From Acidobacteriota bacterium (GTDB lineage Bacteria; Acidobacteriota; Terriglobia; Terriglobales; Acidobacteriaceae), in contig QIAM01000019.1 in assembly GCA_003225555.1 (NCBI GenBank), positions 1 to 64,000 of the forward strand: a stretch of DNA of 64,000 bases, written 5' to 3'. A program made the translations under genes and the position numbers. Positions 52,544-62,906 of this stretch are shown here, one piece after another; the first letter of the stretch is position 1, and each line of letters starts with the position of its first letter. The notes beneath the pieces are model-generated. The model did no database searches. It was not told the origin of the DNA and worked only from the letters and a program-made list of their open reading frames with translations.

Positions 52544-53392
52544 ATGTCTGCTCCGACCTTGCCCCTCGATGCTGCCGCCACCACAACGACAGACCACTCC
52601 GGCATCGCCATCCTCTTCGAAGGTGTCCGGCTCGCATTTGAAGAAAACGAAGTGCTTCGTGGAGTTTCTTTTCGTCTCCCGCTGGGAGAAACCAAAGCGT
52701 TATTTGGCGTGGCGGGATCGGGCAAGAGCACGATCCTGAAGCTGGCGTTGGGATTACTGAAGCCGGATGCCGGGCGAATCGTCGTCCTCGGCAACGATAT
52801 GACCCAGATGCGCGAAGAAGATCTGTTCGAGTTGCGCGGGAAGATTGGCATGGTATTTCAGGAGAGTGCGCTGTTCGACTCGCTTACCGTACGCGAGAAC
52901 GTCGCCTTCCGGCTGATGGAAGAGCGCGGTATCTACGATCCAGACATTGACCGCCGCGTGCGGGAGGCGCTCAGCTTCGTGGAACTCGAGCACACGGTTG
53001 ACATGTTTCCTTCTGAACTCTCCGGCGGCATGCGCCGACGCGTGGCCATCGCCCGCGCCATCATCACCCAGCCAGAACTGTTGCTCTATGATTCTCCGAC
53101 GGGAGGCCTCGATCCCGTCACCTCGAATACCATCGTGGAATTGATTGTGAAACAACGCGACGTCTATAAGACCAGCTCGCTACTGGTAACCCACCGCCTG
53201 CAGGACGCATTCACCATGGCCACGCATCAGTTCGACAAGCAGGCCAACCGCTTGCAGGAGTTGCCGCGAGGCCAGTATTGCGACGTTCCCATGAGCTTCC
53301 TGGTTTTGCGCGACGGAAAAGTAATCTTCGACGGCGACATTCACCAACTCGTGCACACGAAAGACGAATACATCAAGGAATACATCTCGTAG
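52544..53392 (+). CDS. mlaF: MlaF-like ABC transporter ATPase
   Basis: A 282-aa ATPase. Walker A GVAGSGKST (55-63), Q-loop VFQESALFD, signature LSGGM (159-163), Walker B LLLYD (179-183) and the D-loop GGLDP, with His in VTHRLQDAF. The residue after Walker B Asp, normally the catalytic Glu, is Ser184. Still, all other motifs are intact. It pairs with mlaE (6 bp apart). The stop codon is followed at once by a heptad repeat. Confidence 0.9.
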   Translation: MSAPTLPLDAAATTTTDHSGIAILFEGVRLAFEENEVLRGVSFRLPLGETKALFGVAGSGKSTILKLALGLLKPDAGRIVVLGNDMTQMREEDLFELRGKIGMVFQESALFDSLTVRENVAFRLMEERGIYDPDIDRRVREALSFVELEHTVDMFPSELSGGMRRRVAIARAIITQPELLLYDSPTGGLDPVTSNTIVELIVKQRDVYKTSSLLVTHRLQDAFTMATHQFDKQANRLQELPRGQYCDVPMSFLVLRDGKVIFDGDIHQLVHTKDEYIKEYIS

Positions 53393-53494
53393 CAGTGGTC
53401 AGTGGTCAGTGGTCAGTGATCAGTCGCCAGTAAGACATCGATTGCAGGCGCTCTTTCCGACCACTGACCACTGATCACTGATCACTGGCCACTG
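53393..53494. repeat. inverted pair of 7-bp-periodic repeats between mlaF and the peptidase gene
   Basis: Right after the mlaF stop come five units of CAGTGGT type (53393-53427). After 32 bp their inverted counterpart follows, five units of ACCACTG type (53460-53494), which also encodes the last residues and stop codon of the convergent peptidase gene. The arms can form a long hairpin between two convergent genes. No T-run makes it a standard terminator. Confidence 0.7.
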
Positions 53495-54822
53495 CTCCTC
53501 GCCATTGCCCTCTCCACGTCCTCCGCCCTGGACGGCAGCGCCCCGCTCAGATTGATCAGCTTGCCATTCTGATCGACGTAGAAGTCATCCTCGATGCGCG
53601 CACCCAGATTCTCTTCCGGAATATAAATCCCCGGCTCAATCGTGAACACCACCCCAGGCCCGAGCGGCACGTTGTAGTCCCCCGGATCGTGCACATTCAG
53701 CCCGATGTAGTGCCCCAAGCCGTGGATGAAGTACTTGCCCAACGGCTCGCCATGAAGGTCCTTACCATGAGTATTGATATATTCGTAAGCGACTTTGAAG
53801 AGTGAATCGGGATCGTTGCGCCTCAGGTTGGACTTGCCCGACTGGAACGCCGCGACCGCCGCCTGCTGCGCGCCGAGCACGATGTCATAGATTTCCCGCT
53901 GACGCGCGCTGAAGTGGCCATTCACCGGCAAGGTACGCGTAATGTCAGCGGCGTACATCGAGTACTCACCAGCCGCATCAATCACCACCACATCTCCAGC
54001 CTTCATGGTCTTGGAATCGTCGGAATAGTGCAGCACCGTCGAATAGAACCCGGAGCCTACAATCGGCGCGTACGCCGGGCGTTCGCAACCGCGCTTACCC
54101 CACTCATATTGCATCAGCGCCGAGGTCTCACGCTCCGTCACATTCGGCTTCACGGCTTTGAACGCCGCGAAGTGCGCCGCCACCGAGGCATCCACCGCTT
54201 TCCGCAGCAGCGCCATCTCTCCCGCATCCTTATCGGTGCGTAGTGACGACAACATCGGCTTCACATCCTGAAATTCCAGAAACGAATTTGTTCGCTTCAT
54301 GAATTCCAGTGGCGCGACGCTCGCCGAAGTCTCTCCATGCGACGGAATATCGGTGTATATAGCCGGGTGGGCGCCCGTAAGGACCTTCGTTACCTCAGCA
54401 GGCAACTTGCCCATCTCTTCAACGTGGTCGAATCCCGTGATCTTCGGAGCGTCAGGATTCTCCGGCCCAAGCTTGGGTCCGGTCCACTTCTCTTGAATCA
54501 AGTTGCGCGTCGGCAGAAAGAGAGTTTCAGAATAGGGACGAGCGGGCGCATTGCCTTGGGCCTCGGCCGCCGCAGCGATCAGCACCGCCGCCCCAGGTTC
54601 AGTCAGCCCGGAAAGATAGAAGAAGTTGTCTTCCTGACGAAAACCATAAATTGCGTCGCCGGTTGAACTCTCCATCGGCGCAAAGAGCACGACGACGCCA
54701 CCTGCCTTTTTGGCGAGCGCCTCGCGCCGCGCATGATAGTCGGCATTCGCCTGGCGCTCAAGAGCAGAACTCGCCGCAATCGTGAGGCAAAAGAAGCAAA
54801 AAACGAGGAAGAGCTTACGCAT
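53482..54822 (-). CDS. secreted M24 Xaa-Pro aminopeptidase
   Basis: A 446-aa metallopeptidase with a Sec signal (MRKLFLVFCFFCLTIAASSA). Metal ligands of the pita-bread fold are visible: Asp in VIDAAGEYSMYAADITRT (two), His in IHGLGHYIGLNVHDPG, Glu in FTIEPGIYIP and in ARIEDDFYV. It removes an N-terminal residue before proline; location is probably periplasmic. I use the ATG at 54822; a GTG at 54858 that overlaps the upstream stop codon is also possible and would add 12 residues. Its C-terminal five residues come from a repeat. Confidence 0.88.
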   Translation of the reverse strand: MRKLFLVFCFFCLTIAASSALERQANADYHARREALAKKAGGVVVLFAPMESSTGDAIYGFRQEDNFFYLSGLTEPGAAVLIAAAAEAQGNAPARPYSETLFLPTRNLIQEKWTGPKLGPENPDAPKITGFDHVEEMGKLPAEVTKVLTGAHPAIYTDIPSHGETSASVAPLEFMKRTNSFLEFQDVKPMLSSLRTDKDAGEMALLRKAVDASVAAHFAAFKAVKPNVTERETSALMQYEWGKRGCERPAYAPIVGSGFYSTVLHYSDDSKTMKAGDVVVIDAAGEYSMYAADITRTLPVNGHFSARQREIYDIVLGAQQAAVAAFQSGKSNLRRNDPDSLFKVAYEYINTHGKDLHGEPLGKYFIHGLGHYIGLNVHDPGDYNVPLGPGVVFTIEPGIYIPEENLGARIEDDFYVDQNGKLINLSGALPSRAEDVERAMARSSGQ

Positions 54823-54854
54823 GGGTCGTTCCATCAGGTCCGAGTACTCTTCCC

Positions 54855-55856
54855 TCACTTCTGCGCGCCGGTCAAACTTTTCTTGGCCTGAAGGAAGGAT
54901 TCCACATTGCTTTTGTCTATCAGGTCCGACCCCGTATCCACGAAGCTGGGGATGGGCGCAAAGGTGTCCTTCGCCCAGTCCGCCTCGAGCGTTGCGGGTT
55001 TGTGATGGTAGAGGTTGTCCAGCATCTGCACGCCCACAAACGTCATGGTGTAAGGCTTCTGCGCGATAGTCGCCGCGATCGCGCCCTTCTGAATCCCCTC
55101 CAGCGTTTCGGAATCCGTATCCATCGCCATCACCACTTTGCCGGTGATGTGATAGCTGCCCAACACGCCCGCCACCTCCTTACCCGACTGTGCTTCCAGG
55201 CAAACGAAGGCGTCAATCTTATCTTTCTCTTTGCCGAGCATCTGAGTGGTAGTGTCGAACGCAATCCGAGGATCTCCCTGGATATCCACCACTCGCGTGA
55301 TCTTGATCCCAGGGGATTTTTCAAGCGCTTCGCGATAACCGCGCAGGCGGTCTTGAAGATTGGGCTGCTCCGGCATGGTAAATACAACCACGTTACCCTT
55401 GCCTTTGAGTTCCTGCGCCAATCGCAGTCCTCCCGTGAAGCCCGCCTGGTAGTTATTGGTACCGATGAAGAACAGCCGCTTGCTGGCCGGCGCGTCTGAA
55501 TCGATGGTGATGACCGGAATGCCAGCCGCAATCGCTTTGTTGATGCTGTCCTTCAGAAGAGAGGCATCGGTCACCGACAGCAAAATTCCCGTCGCCTTCT
55601 TTCTGACCGCTTCATCGAGCGCATCGCGCTCGGCCTTCGCATCGTAATTCTGCGGTCCCGTGAAATCCGAGCGCACCTTCAACTCTCCCGCCGCCTTGGC
55701 AAACCCGGCCCCCGCCGTCTGCCAGTAAGGAACCTGCAGATTCGACGACACGAACACGTAGTATTCATCGGAATCGTGAGCCGCGCCGCAGCTCAGGACA
55801 GTCATCAGCAAAAACGCAATGCACAGAAATTGAAACATCCTGCGCGAGAGGAACAT
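54855..55856 (-). CDS. sugar ABC transporter substrate-binding lipoprotein (RbsB-like)
   Basis: A 333-aa periplasmic-binding protein, type 1 fold. The lipobox LSCG (Cys at about 23) marks a lipoprotein. YYVFVSSNLQVPYWQTAGAGFAKAA, GILLSVTDASLLKDSINKAIAAGIPVITIDSDAP and AMDTDSETLEGIQKGAIAATIAQ are the family pattern (LacI/RbsB). No transporter permease or ATPase adjoins it, so it may serve a remote transporter or as a sensor. It is directly upstream of the peptidase gene. Confidence 0.87.
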   Translation of the reverse strand: MFLSRRMFQFLCIAFLLMTVLSCGAAHDSDEYYVFVSSNLQVPYWQTAGAGFAKAAGELKVRSDFTGPQNYDAKAERDALDEAVRKKATGILLSVTDASLLKDSINKAIAAGIPVITIDSDAPASKRLFFIGTNNYQAGFTGGLRLAQELKGKGNVVVFTMPEQPNLQDRLRGYREALEKSPGIKITRVVDIQGDPRIAFDTTTQMLGKEKDKIDAFVCLEAQSGKEVAGVLGSYHITGKVVMAMDTDSETLEGIQKGAIAATIAQKPYTMTFVGVQMLDNLYHHKPATLEADWAKDTFAPIPSFVDTGSDLIDKSNVESFLQAKKSLTGAQK

Positions 55857-55960
55857 GGGATCCTCCTTCGAACAATCAGGAGCAGCAGAACCGCCGTGCC
55901 CCGATGAGAAGTTCAGCGAGTGAGGATTGTAAACGAGGGGTCAAGGGAAGGCCAGCGGTG

Positions 55961-56416
55961 CTATTGCAGCGCCTTGTCAAGAACGCCGGAAATCACGTTT
56001 TCTTCGATTTCGCCCGACGACTTATAAAGCGCCGCACCCGAGCTATCGAGCACGACCACGTGTGGAATATATCCCCGGTAATACTTGCTCTGCAGCTCTT
56101 GCTGAGGCGGAGAGACCTTCTTGTCCAGATCGACAACCACAAACTGAACCCGCCCCTTGTACTTCTCATAGAGGCTCACGGTACGCCGCGCCTGGCGCTT
56201 GGAGTTGTAGCAGCCCTCCCCGTACAGGATGACGTAGGCCGGCTTGCCCGAAGTCACGCCCGCATCGAGATTGTCGCCGGTAATCAACAGCCCGTCGTTG
56301 ACGTCGCTGTCGTAATGCAGTTTGGGATTCAGCTTTAGATTGTCAGCCGCGAACGCGGTGGTAAGTAAGCCGAGGAACAATAGTGCCGAGATGGCAAACG
56401 CTTTCATGAGTCTCAT
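55961..56416 (-). CDS. secreted thioredoxin-like protein with one cysteine
   Basis: A 151-aa protein with a signal sequence (FAISALLFLGLLTTAFAA) and thioredoxin fold cues: KPAYVILYGEGCYNSKRQARR (active-site helix), VQFVVVDLDKK and YIPHVVVLDSSG (cis-Pro). The CxxC site is reduced to a single Cys (GEGCYNSK), so it cannot act as a normal dithiol oxidoreductase. GGAGGGG lies 11 bp before the start. Role unknown. Confidence 0.75.
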   Translation of the reverse strand: MRLMKAFAISALLFLGLLTTAFAADNLKLNPKLHYDSDVNDGLLITGDNLDAGVTSGKPAYVILYGEGCYNSKRQARRTVSLYEKYKGRVQFVVVDLDKKVSPPQQELQSKYYRGYIPHVVVLDSSGAALYKSSGEIEENVISGVLDKALQ

Positions 56417-56478
56417 TCTCTTGTGAACCCCTCCCGATGAGATTGGCTTACAAAGCGTGCGCGCTCCGGTAATCGACC

Positions 56479-58113
<1,635 letters not shown>

Positions 58114-58136
58114 GGGGCAAGGTAGAAACCCTTATT

Positions 58137-58556
58137 CTACCGGATCGGAGATCGTAGCAGTCCAACGCCGAGCGCTACAACCGAGAGCGCCAGCACCACC
58201 GCGCCAACGTAAATGAGAGCCACCAACCCGTTCGGCTGGGTAGCCGCAGGAGAAGGCATAGAGAGAAAGAACCCGGCCGAAATGAGGATCGCCGAAAGCG
58301 GCACGCCGATCCGCACCAACCAAAGCAACGAGGCGGGGAGCACTGCGGCATCGGCCAGTACCTGGCAGACCAGCGACAGGATCACAATCACGCCCGCATG
58401 GGCGTGACCGGCGCGGAAAAAATTCTGCCGCAGAGCATCGTCCATATATTGGCTCGTCCGGTCCCGCAGCGAGGAAAGGAGAAAGTACCCGCCATATTGA
58501 ATCGTGGGAACGGTGATCAGAATGACTCCAGCCATGGTTCTGGCTTCTCTTGTCAT
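58137..58556 (-). CDS. small membrane protein of unknown function
   Basis: A 139-aa protein with four membrane segments (near 8-28, 53-72, 77-97 and 111-133). The second begins in AGHAHAGVIVILSLVCQ, whose His residues may bind metal or heme. No family recognised. GAGGAGGCGAGG before the ATG at 58556 supports this start. Confidence 0.7.
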   Translation of the reverse strand: MTREARTMAGVILITVPTIQYGGYFLLSSLRDRTSQYMDDALRQNFFRAGHAHAGVIVILSLVCQVLADAAVLPASLLWLVRIGVPLSAILISAGFFLSMPSPAATQPNGLVALIYVGAVVLALSVVALGVGLLRSPIR

Positions 58557-58570
58557 AAATCCTCGCCTCC

Positions 58571-58796
58571 TCAGCCATGCAGCTCAATGGTTCGGATGGG
58601 CCGAAGCTCTCCGCCATCTGGCACGATGAAGGGATCCACCCGCAAGCCATCCGGCAGCCGCGACTCCGGATCAAGCTCCACCAGAGTCTCCAGAATCTTC
58701 GTATCCACTTCTTTCTGCTGTCGTCCGTGACCCCGTCAGCGTGACCGCCAGCCGCACCTTGTCGTGAAACAGATTCCGTTGCGCCAAAGGAGGCAT
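58571..58796 (-). pseudogene. gene remnant: ABC-permease-like N-terminus joined out of frame to another piece
   Basis: From the ATG at 58796 the frame reads MPPLAQRNLFHDKVRLAVTL, much like the start of DevC/MacB-type ABC permeases, then ends after 43 codons. A second frame then reads KEVDTKILETLVELDPESRL to ELHG and stops at 58571. The two fragments seem fused by a deletion. I am unsure what the second part is. Confidence 0.35.
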
Positions 58797-58834
58797 GCTT
58801 ATTTCCCCTCCCCATCATCTCCCGGATGGCGCAA

Positions 58835-59075
58835 CGCATCAGCCTTCAGGCGGCGCGGCGTGTTTGGGTGGCGCGACGCTTCCAGCGCTGCGATCAGTCG
58901 CCTCTTCTCAGAAACGGGCTTTAGCCCCTGCGGCCCGTGAAGGCCATCCCCGCTTCCAGTCCGATTCGGATCGGAAAAACCAGGCCTGTCAGCCCGATTC
59001 AGATTGGAAGGGGCACGGCTTCCAGCCGTGCCGAAACAACCCACAAACGATGCCGGCTTTAGCCGCTGAGGGACT
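58835..59075. repeat. cluster of 'GGCTTTAGCC' elements
   Basis: Three related units: a degenerate copy at 58863-58935 (CTTCCAG core, then GGGCTTTAGCCCCTG), a partial one near 58950, and a complete one at 59012-59073 with GGCACGGC / GCCGTGCC arms and GGCTTTAGCCGCTGAGG. They resemble the copy inside arsM. The minus-strand frame through them (58799-59101) is not a gene. Confidence 0.65.
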
Positions 59076-59093
59076 CCGATCCTTAGATCGAGT

Positions 59094-59348
59094 TCATCCA
59101 TGGTCGGCCTCGCCGGTACGCACCAACTCCCGCGCCGTGAGATCCAGCATCATCTCCGCCCGCTCCTGCAGAGGACGCCAATGCACCCAAGGATCCGTAC
59201 ACTTCGCAATATCCAGCGAAATCACTCCATGCACCGACGCCCACAGCGTCTGCAAAACCAGTTCCGCATCCCGAATCTCTTCCCGGAAGCATCCCGCATC
59301 AATCGCCTCCTGCACCGCCCACTTCAAAAAGGCGTCCCTTCGCTGTTT
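59094..59348 (-). pseudogene. TetR-family regulator, C-terminal fragment
   Basis: About 84 residues of a TetR ligand-binding domain (LQTLWASVHGVISLDIAKC, DPWVHWRPLQERAEMMLDL) are open from 59348 to the stop at 59094. The frame is closed upstream by a TAA, and the DNA-binding N-terminus is missing. A truncated relic next to the repeat cluster; a short TTG-started product of 77 aa is possible but unlikely to be functional. Confidence 0.65.
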
Positions 59349-59372
59349 TTAAGGTGTGAAAGACTCGCACTT

Positions 59373-60287
59373 CTACCCGCGCCCCTTCCCTTTCAGAAAC
59401 GTCCCCTCCTGCAATTCCGTGAACGCCTGCCGCAACTGCTCCTGCGTATTCATCACAATCGGCCCATACCAGGCGACCGGCTCTTCCAGCGGCTTTCCCG
59501 AAACCAGCAGAAACCGGATTCCATCGTCCCCGGCCTGAACCGTCACCTCGTCGCCGCGATCAAACACGATGAGCGAGCGGTTGTCCGCCTCAACGGGAGG
59601 CGTAGTGTCAGCCCACTTCACCGCCTCCGTGGGCACGGCCAAGGGACCCGACGCGTTGCAGAACTTTCCGCTCCCCGCAAAAACATATGCGAAGGCATGT
59701 CGAGTCGTTTCCACCGGCAACGTCTTTCTCTTGCCCGGCGCAACCGAAACGTCAAGATAAACAGGTTCGGCCGCGATGCCATCCACCGGCCCCTTCTTCC
59801 CCCAAAAACTTCCGCAGACGACGCGCACATGCGCGCCATCATCGTCCGTGATCTCCGGAATATCCAGCGCCTTCACTTCCTGGTAGCGCGGCGCAGTCAT
59901 CTTGAGCGCGGACGGAAGATTCGCCCACAACTGAAATCCATGCATCCGCCCAGTCGGGTCGCCCTTCGGCATCTCCTGGTGGATGATTCCACTGCCCGCC
60001 GTCATCCACTGCACGTCGCCAGCTGCAATGGCGCCGCTGTTGCCCATGCTGTCCCCATGTTCCACGGTCCCAGCCAGAACGTAAGTGATGGTCTCAATCC
60101 CGCGGTGTGGATGCCAGGGAAATCCCGCCAGATAATCCTCCGGAACATGATTGCGGAAATCATCGAGCAAGAGAAACGGATCAAACTCCTTAGTATTTCC
60201 GAAGCCGAACGCGCGGCGCAGATGCACCCCTGCGCCTTCCAGCGTCGGCTTGGATTGAATGAGACGCTTAACTGGTCGTATCGACAT
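59373..60287 (-). CDS. pirin-family bicupin
   Basis: A 304-aa protein with two cupin domains. The metal ligands of pirin are present in the first: PWHPHRGIETITYV (two His) and GSGIIHQEM (His, Glu). The C-terminal Pirin_C domain follows (about 175-285). Bacterial pirins have quercetin-dioxygenase activity or regulatory roles; this is not decidable here. It lies 30 bp downstream of the secreted cupin gene. Confidence 0.9.
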   Translation of the reverse strand: MSIRPVKRLIQSKPTLEGAGVHLRRAFGFGNTKEFDPFLLLDDFRNHVPEDYLAGFPWHPHRGIETITYVLAGTVEHGDSMGNSGAIAAGDVQWMTAGSGIIHQEMPKGDPTGRMHGFQLWANLPSALKMTAPRYQEVKALDIPEITDDDGAHVRVVCGSFWGKKGPVDGIAAEPVYLDVSVAPGKRKTLPVETTRHAFAYVFAGSGKFCNASGPLAVPTEAVKWADTTPPVEADNRSLIVFDRGDEVTVQAGDDGIRFLLVSGKPLEEPVAWYGPIVMNTQEQLRQAFTELQEGTFLKGKGRG

Positions 60288-60317
60288 GAGGTCTCCGCGT
60301 CCAAGAGTTTTGTGGAT

Positions 60318-60818
60318 TCAATTCTTCTCTCGCGCCTTGGGATCGTCCTTGGGGTCGAAATAGTGCGTGTCAGTTGGACCATGGCCGGAAATTTCGACGA
60401 TCACGGGGTCCGCGTCAGTCCGGGCGAAATGATTGTCTCCTCCCGGTTCCGAGTACACGCTTCCCGGCGGAAGTGTCTTTAGCGACTTCGCATCGAAATG
60501 ATTGCCGTAGCCCAAGTGCCACTCGCCCGAGACGACCGTTGCCACCCGATCGTCCCGGTGTGAATGCGCCTGGATCGTGGTGTGAACGGGCACGAACAAC
60601 AAGATCGTGTAGAACCCCACTTTTGTAGGATCACCGAAGATGCCCTTGGTATGAACCCCGGGCAGTCCAGAGCTCCCGATCTGATTGTTGTCGAGCGCGC
60701 TGGCGCGGATTTCCGACGGTGTCATTCGCATCTCGGGAAGAGATTGAGCGGCAGCTGAAGCGACCACAAGAGAAAAGCCTGTGACCACGAATCTCTTAAG
60801 TGTCCTTCGGATAATCAT
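60318..60818 (-). CDS. secreted cupin-domain protein
   Basis: A 166-aa protein with a signal sequence (FVVTGFSLVVASAAAQS) and one cupin core: VPVHTTIQAHSHRDDRVATVVSGEWHLG (HxH and Glu-like position replaced) then PPGSVYSEPGGDNHFART (second His). The end GHGPTDTHYFDPKDD is common in small secreted cupins. Substrate unknown. Same strand as pirin, probably one transcript. Confidence 0.85.
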   Translation of the reverse strand: MIIRRTLKRFVVTGFSLVVASAAAQSLPEMRMTPSEIRASALDNNQIGSSGLPGVHTKGIFGDPTKVGFYTILLFVPVHTTIQAHSHRDDRVATVVSGEWHLGYGNHFDAKSLKTLPPGSVYSEPGGDNHFARTDADPVIVEISGHGPTDTHYFDPKDDPKAREKN

Positions 60819-60875
60819 TGATCAACCTCGATTCGACGTAGTTAGGCGATACGCTTCTACCTGCCGTTCCGTTAG

Positions 60876-61795
60876 TCACAGAAACTCTACTAGCGCCTCA
60901 GTCGTCTCCTTCGGTCGCTCCTCCGCCACCCAGTGCCCAGTGTCCTTCAGCAGTATGACGGTCACGTCGGTCCCAACCAGCTTGGCTTGTTGCCCTAGTA
61001 CATCTCCCAACGACTTCTCACCGCCAATGGTCAGCACTGGCATGGTCAGCTTGGTTTGTGAGAGTAGAGCAAAATCCTTCGCCGTTTGCAGGAATGAAAC
61101 GAAATAGGCCCATCCCGCATGCATGCGCCCCGGTCGTGCGTAAGCCGCCGCGTAAGCTTTGCGATCAGCTTCCGGAATCGAACGCGTCTTGTCGGCTGCA
61201 AAGTCATTCCAGAAGTAGTCGAAGTAGGTGCGCTCCCGACCTTTTACCAGAGCTTCCGGTGTCGGACCATTGAAGCGGAAATGCCAGATGTTCGGATTGT
61301 TGTAAACCGCCTCCCAACCGGCAACGCCGGGGAGGAAAGCATCCATCAGGACGAGTTTCGTCACTTCCGTCGGAAACTGGGCCGCATGGGCGTAGGCGAC
61401 CATGAGACCGATGTCGTGTCCCACGACCTCCGCTTTCTGCACACCGAGCGACTTGGCGAGGTCATGAATGCGGATGGCGGCGCTCTTCATGTCCAGACCG
61501 TCGGCGGGAATGTCCGAGTCTCCGATACCGGGCAGGTCCGGCGCGATTACGGTAAAGCGCTCGGCCAAAAGGGGGATGATCGGCTTCCACATCAAGCGAC
61601 GTTTCCGCATAGCCGTGCAAGAGTATGAGTGGTGTACGCCTCGCCGGCTGTCATGTAATGCAGCTTGACGCCATTCACGTTTGCGTCACGCGAGGAGATC
61701 GGCGTCTTTGACGCGTTAGCCCATGAAGAGAAAGAGATGAAAAGTAAGAAGGTAAGCACGGCTAGCGTGTGAAACCACTTTAACGCGCGGTTCAT
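60876..61795 (-). pseudogene. secreted alpha/beta hydrolase (epoxide-hydrolase-like) with two frameshifts
   Basis: The beginning (MNRALKWFHTLAVLTFLLF, a signal sequence, then NGVKLHYMTAGE) and the main body (MWKPIIPLLAERFTVIAPDL to the end) are in different frames, with a third frame between them giving TPLILLHGYAETSL, the family's oxyanion-hole motif. One extra base near 61636 and one at 61593 account for this; without them the 920-bp span gives a 305-aa protein. The nucleophile motif is GHDIG (Asp), as in epoxide hydrolases and dehalogenases. Likely dead, or two errors in the sequence. Confidence 0.75.
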
Positions 61796-61953
61796 AGAGG
61801 AGCTCTCCCGGAAGACAATTTGGATAACGATCGCAGCCATCTTCTCTGCTGCTTACTCGCGGTTGGAGAACCAGCGTATTCACAGACGCCACCGTCACCC
61901 CACAGTCCAGATCGTGGGGTTGCCGCCATTCTACGGTTACGCCCGAGTGCGGA

Positions 61954-62793
61954 TCACGCCGCCGCTTGTTGGCTCTGCTTGAAGAACGCCAGCAAGTCGG
62001 CGTTGACCTGGTCCTTCAGCGTAGAGCACATCCCATGCGGCGCACCGGGATAGACTTTCAGCGTCGCTCCCTTCACCAGCTTGGACGAAAGCATCGCCGA
62101 TGCCCCAATCGGCACAATCTGGTCGTCGTCGCCGTGCAGGATCAACGTTGGCACGTCGAACTTCTTCAGGTCTTCCGTGAAGTCCGTCTCCGAGAAAGCC
62201 TTGATACAGTCGAACACGCCCTTGAATCCCGCCTGCATCCCCTGCAGCCAGAACGAATCCCTCAACCCCTGCGAGACCTTGGAACCCGGCCGGTTGGCGC
62301 CGTAAAACGGCGCACTAAGATCCTTGAAAAACTGCGAGCGGTCGGCGAGCACGCCAGCGCGAATGCCGTCGAACGCATCCATCGGCAAGCCGCCGGGATT
62401 GGCCGCCGTCTTTAGCATCAAAGGCGGCACAGCGCCAATCAGCACCGCCTTGGCAACGCGCTTCGTACCATGGCGACCAATATAGCGAGCGACTTCACCG
62501 CCGCCGGTCGAGTGGCCGACGTGGATCGCATCCCTCAAGTCGAGCGTTTCGACAACCGTCGCCAGGTCATCTGCATACGTATCCATTTCATTGCCATTCC
62601 AGGGCTGGCTCGAGCGGCCATGGCCGCGACGGTCATGGGCGACGCACCGGTAACCGCGCGAAGCCAGAAACAGCATCTGGTCTTCCCACGCGTCCGCGCT
62701 GAGCGGCCAACCATGACTGAAGACCACGGGCTGTCCCGTGCCCCAGTCCTTGTAATAGATTCGCGTGCCGTCTTTAGTCGTAATCGCGCTCAT
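61954..62793 (-). CDS. alpha/beta hydrolase, non-heme chloroperoxidase type
   Basis: A 279-aa hydrolase with the full triad: Ser in [17 protein letters not shown] (about residue 95), Asp in [12 protein letters not shown] and His in [10 protein letters not shown]. The start [24 protein letters not shown] is that of cofactor-free chloroperoxidase-like esterases (arylesterases). It hydrolyses esters; peroxidase activity is a side reaction in this family. Monocistronic. Confidence 0.9.
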   Translation of the reverse strand: MSAITTKDGTRIYYKDWGTGQPVVFSHGWPLSADAWEDQMLFLASRGYRCVAHDRRGHGRSSQPWNGNEMDTYADDLATVVETLDLRDAIHVGHSTGGGEVARYIGRHGTKRVAKAVLIGAVPPLMLKTAANPGGLPMDAFDGIRAGVLADRSQFFKDLSAPFYGANRPGSKVSQGLRDSFWLQGMQAGFKGVFDCIKAFSETDFTEDLKKFDVPTLILHGDDDQIVPIGASAMLSSKLVKGATLKVYPGAPHGMCSTLKDQVNADLLAFFKQSQQAAA

Positions 62794-62906
62794 AAGATTT
62801 TCTCCTCAAGTTTTGAAACGTGGAAGCCGCAGCCGCCGCGCGAATGGCGGCGACCGTCGCCTGCGGATCCTCTTGATCCCAACCCGGCGGACAGAATTGT
62901 AACGGA

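Noticed and set aside
53393-53494. CRISPR-like repeat array
   Set aside because: Units are 7 bp with no spacers, and the two halves are inverted. Not a CRISPR.
58799-59101. 100-residue minus-strand frame
   Set aside because: It reads through clustered hairpin repeats; its peptide looks like the insert in ArsM only because both come from the repeat.
59100-60482. 460-residue open frame on the plus strand
   Set aside because: Antisense to the pirin and TetR-fragment regions; Arg/His-rich shadow frame.
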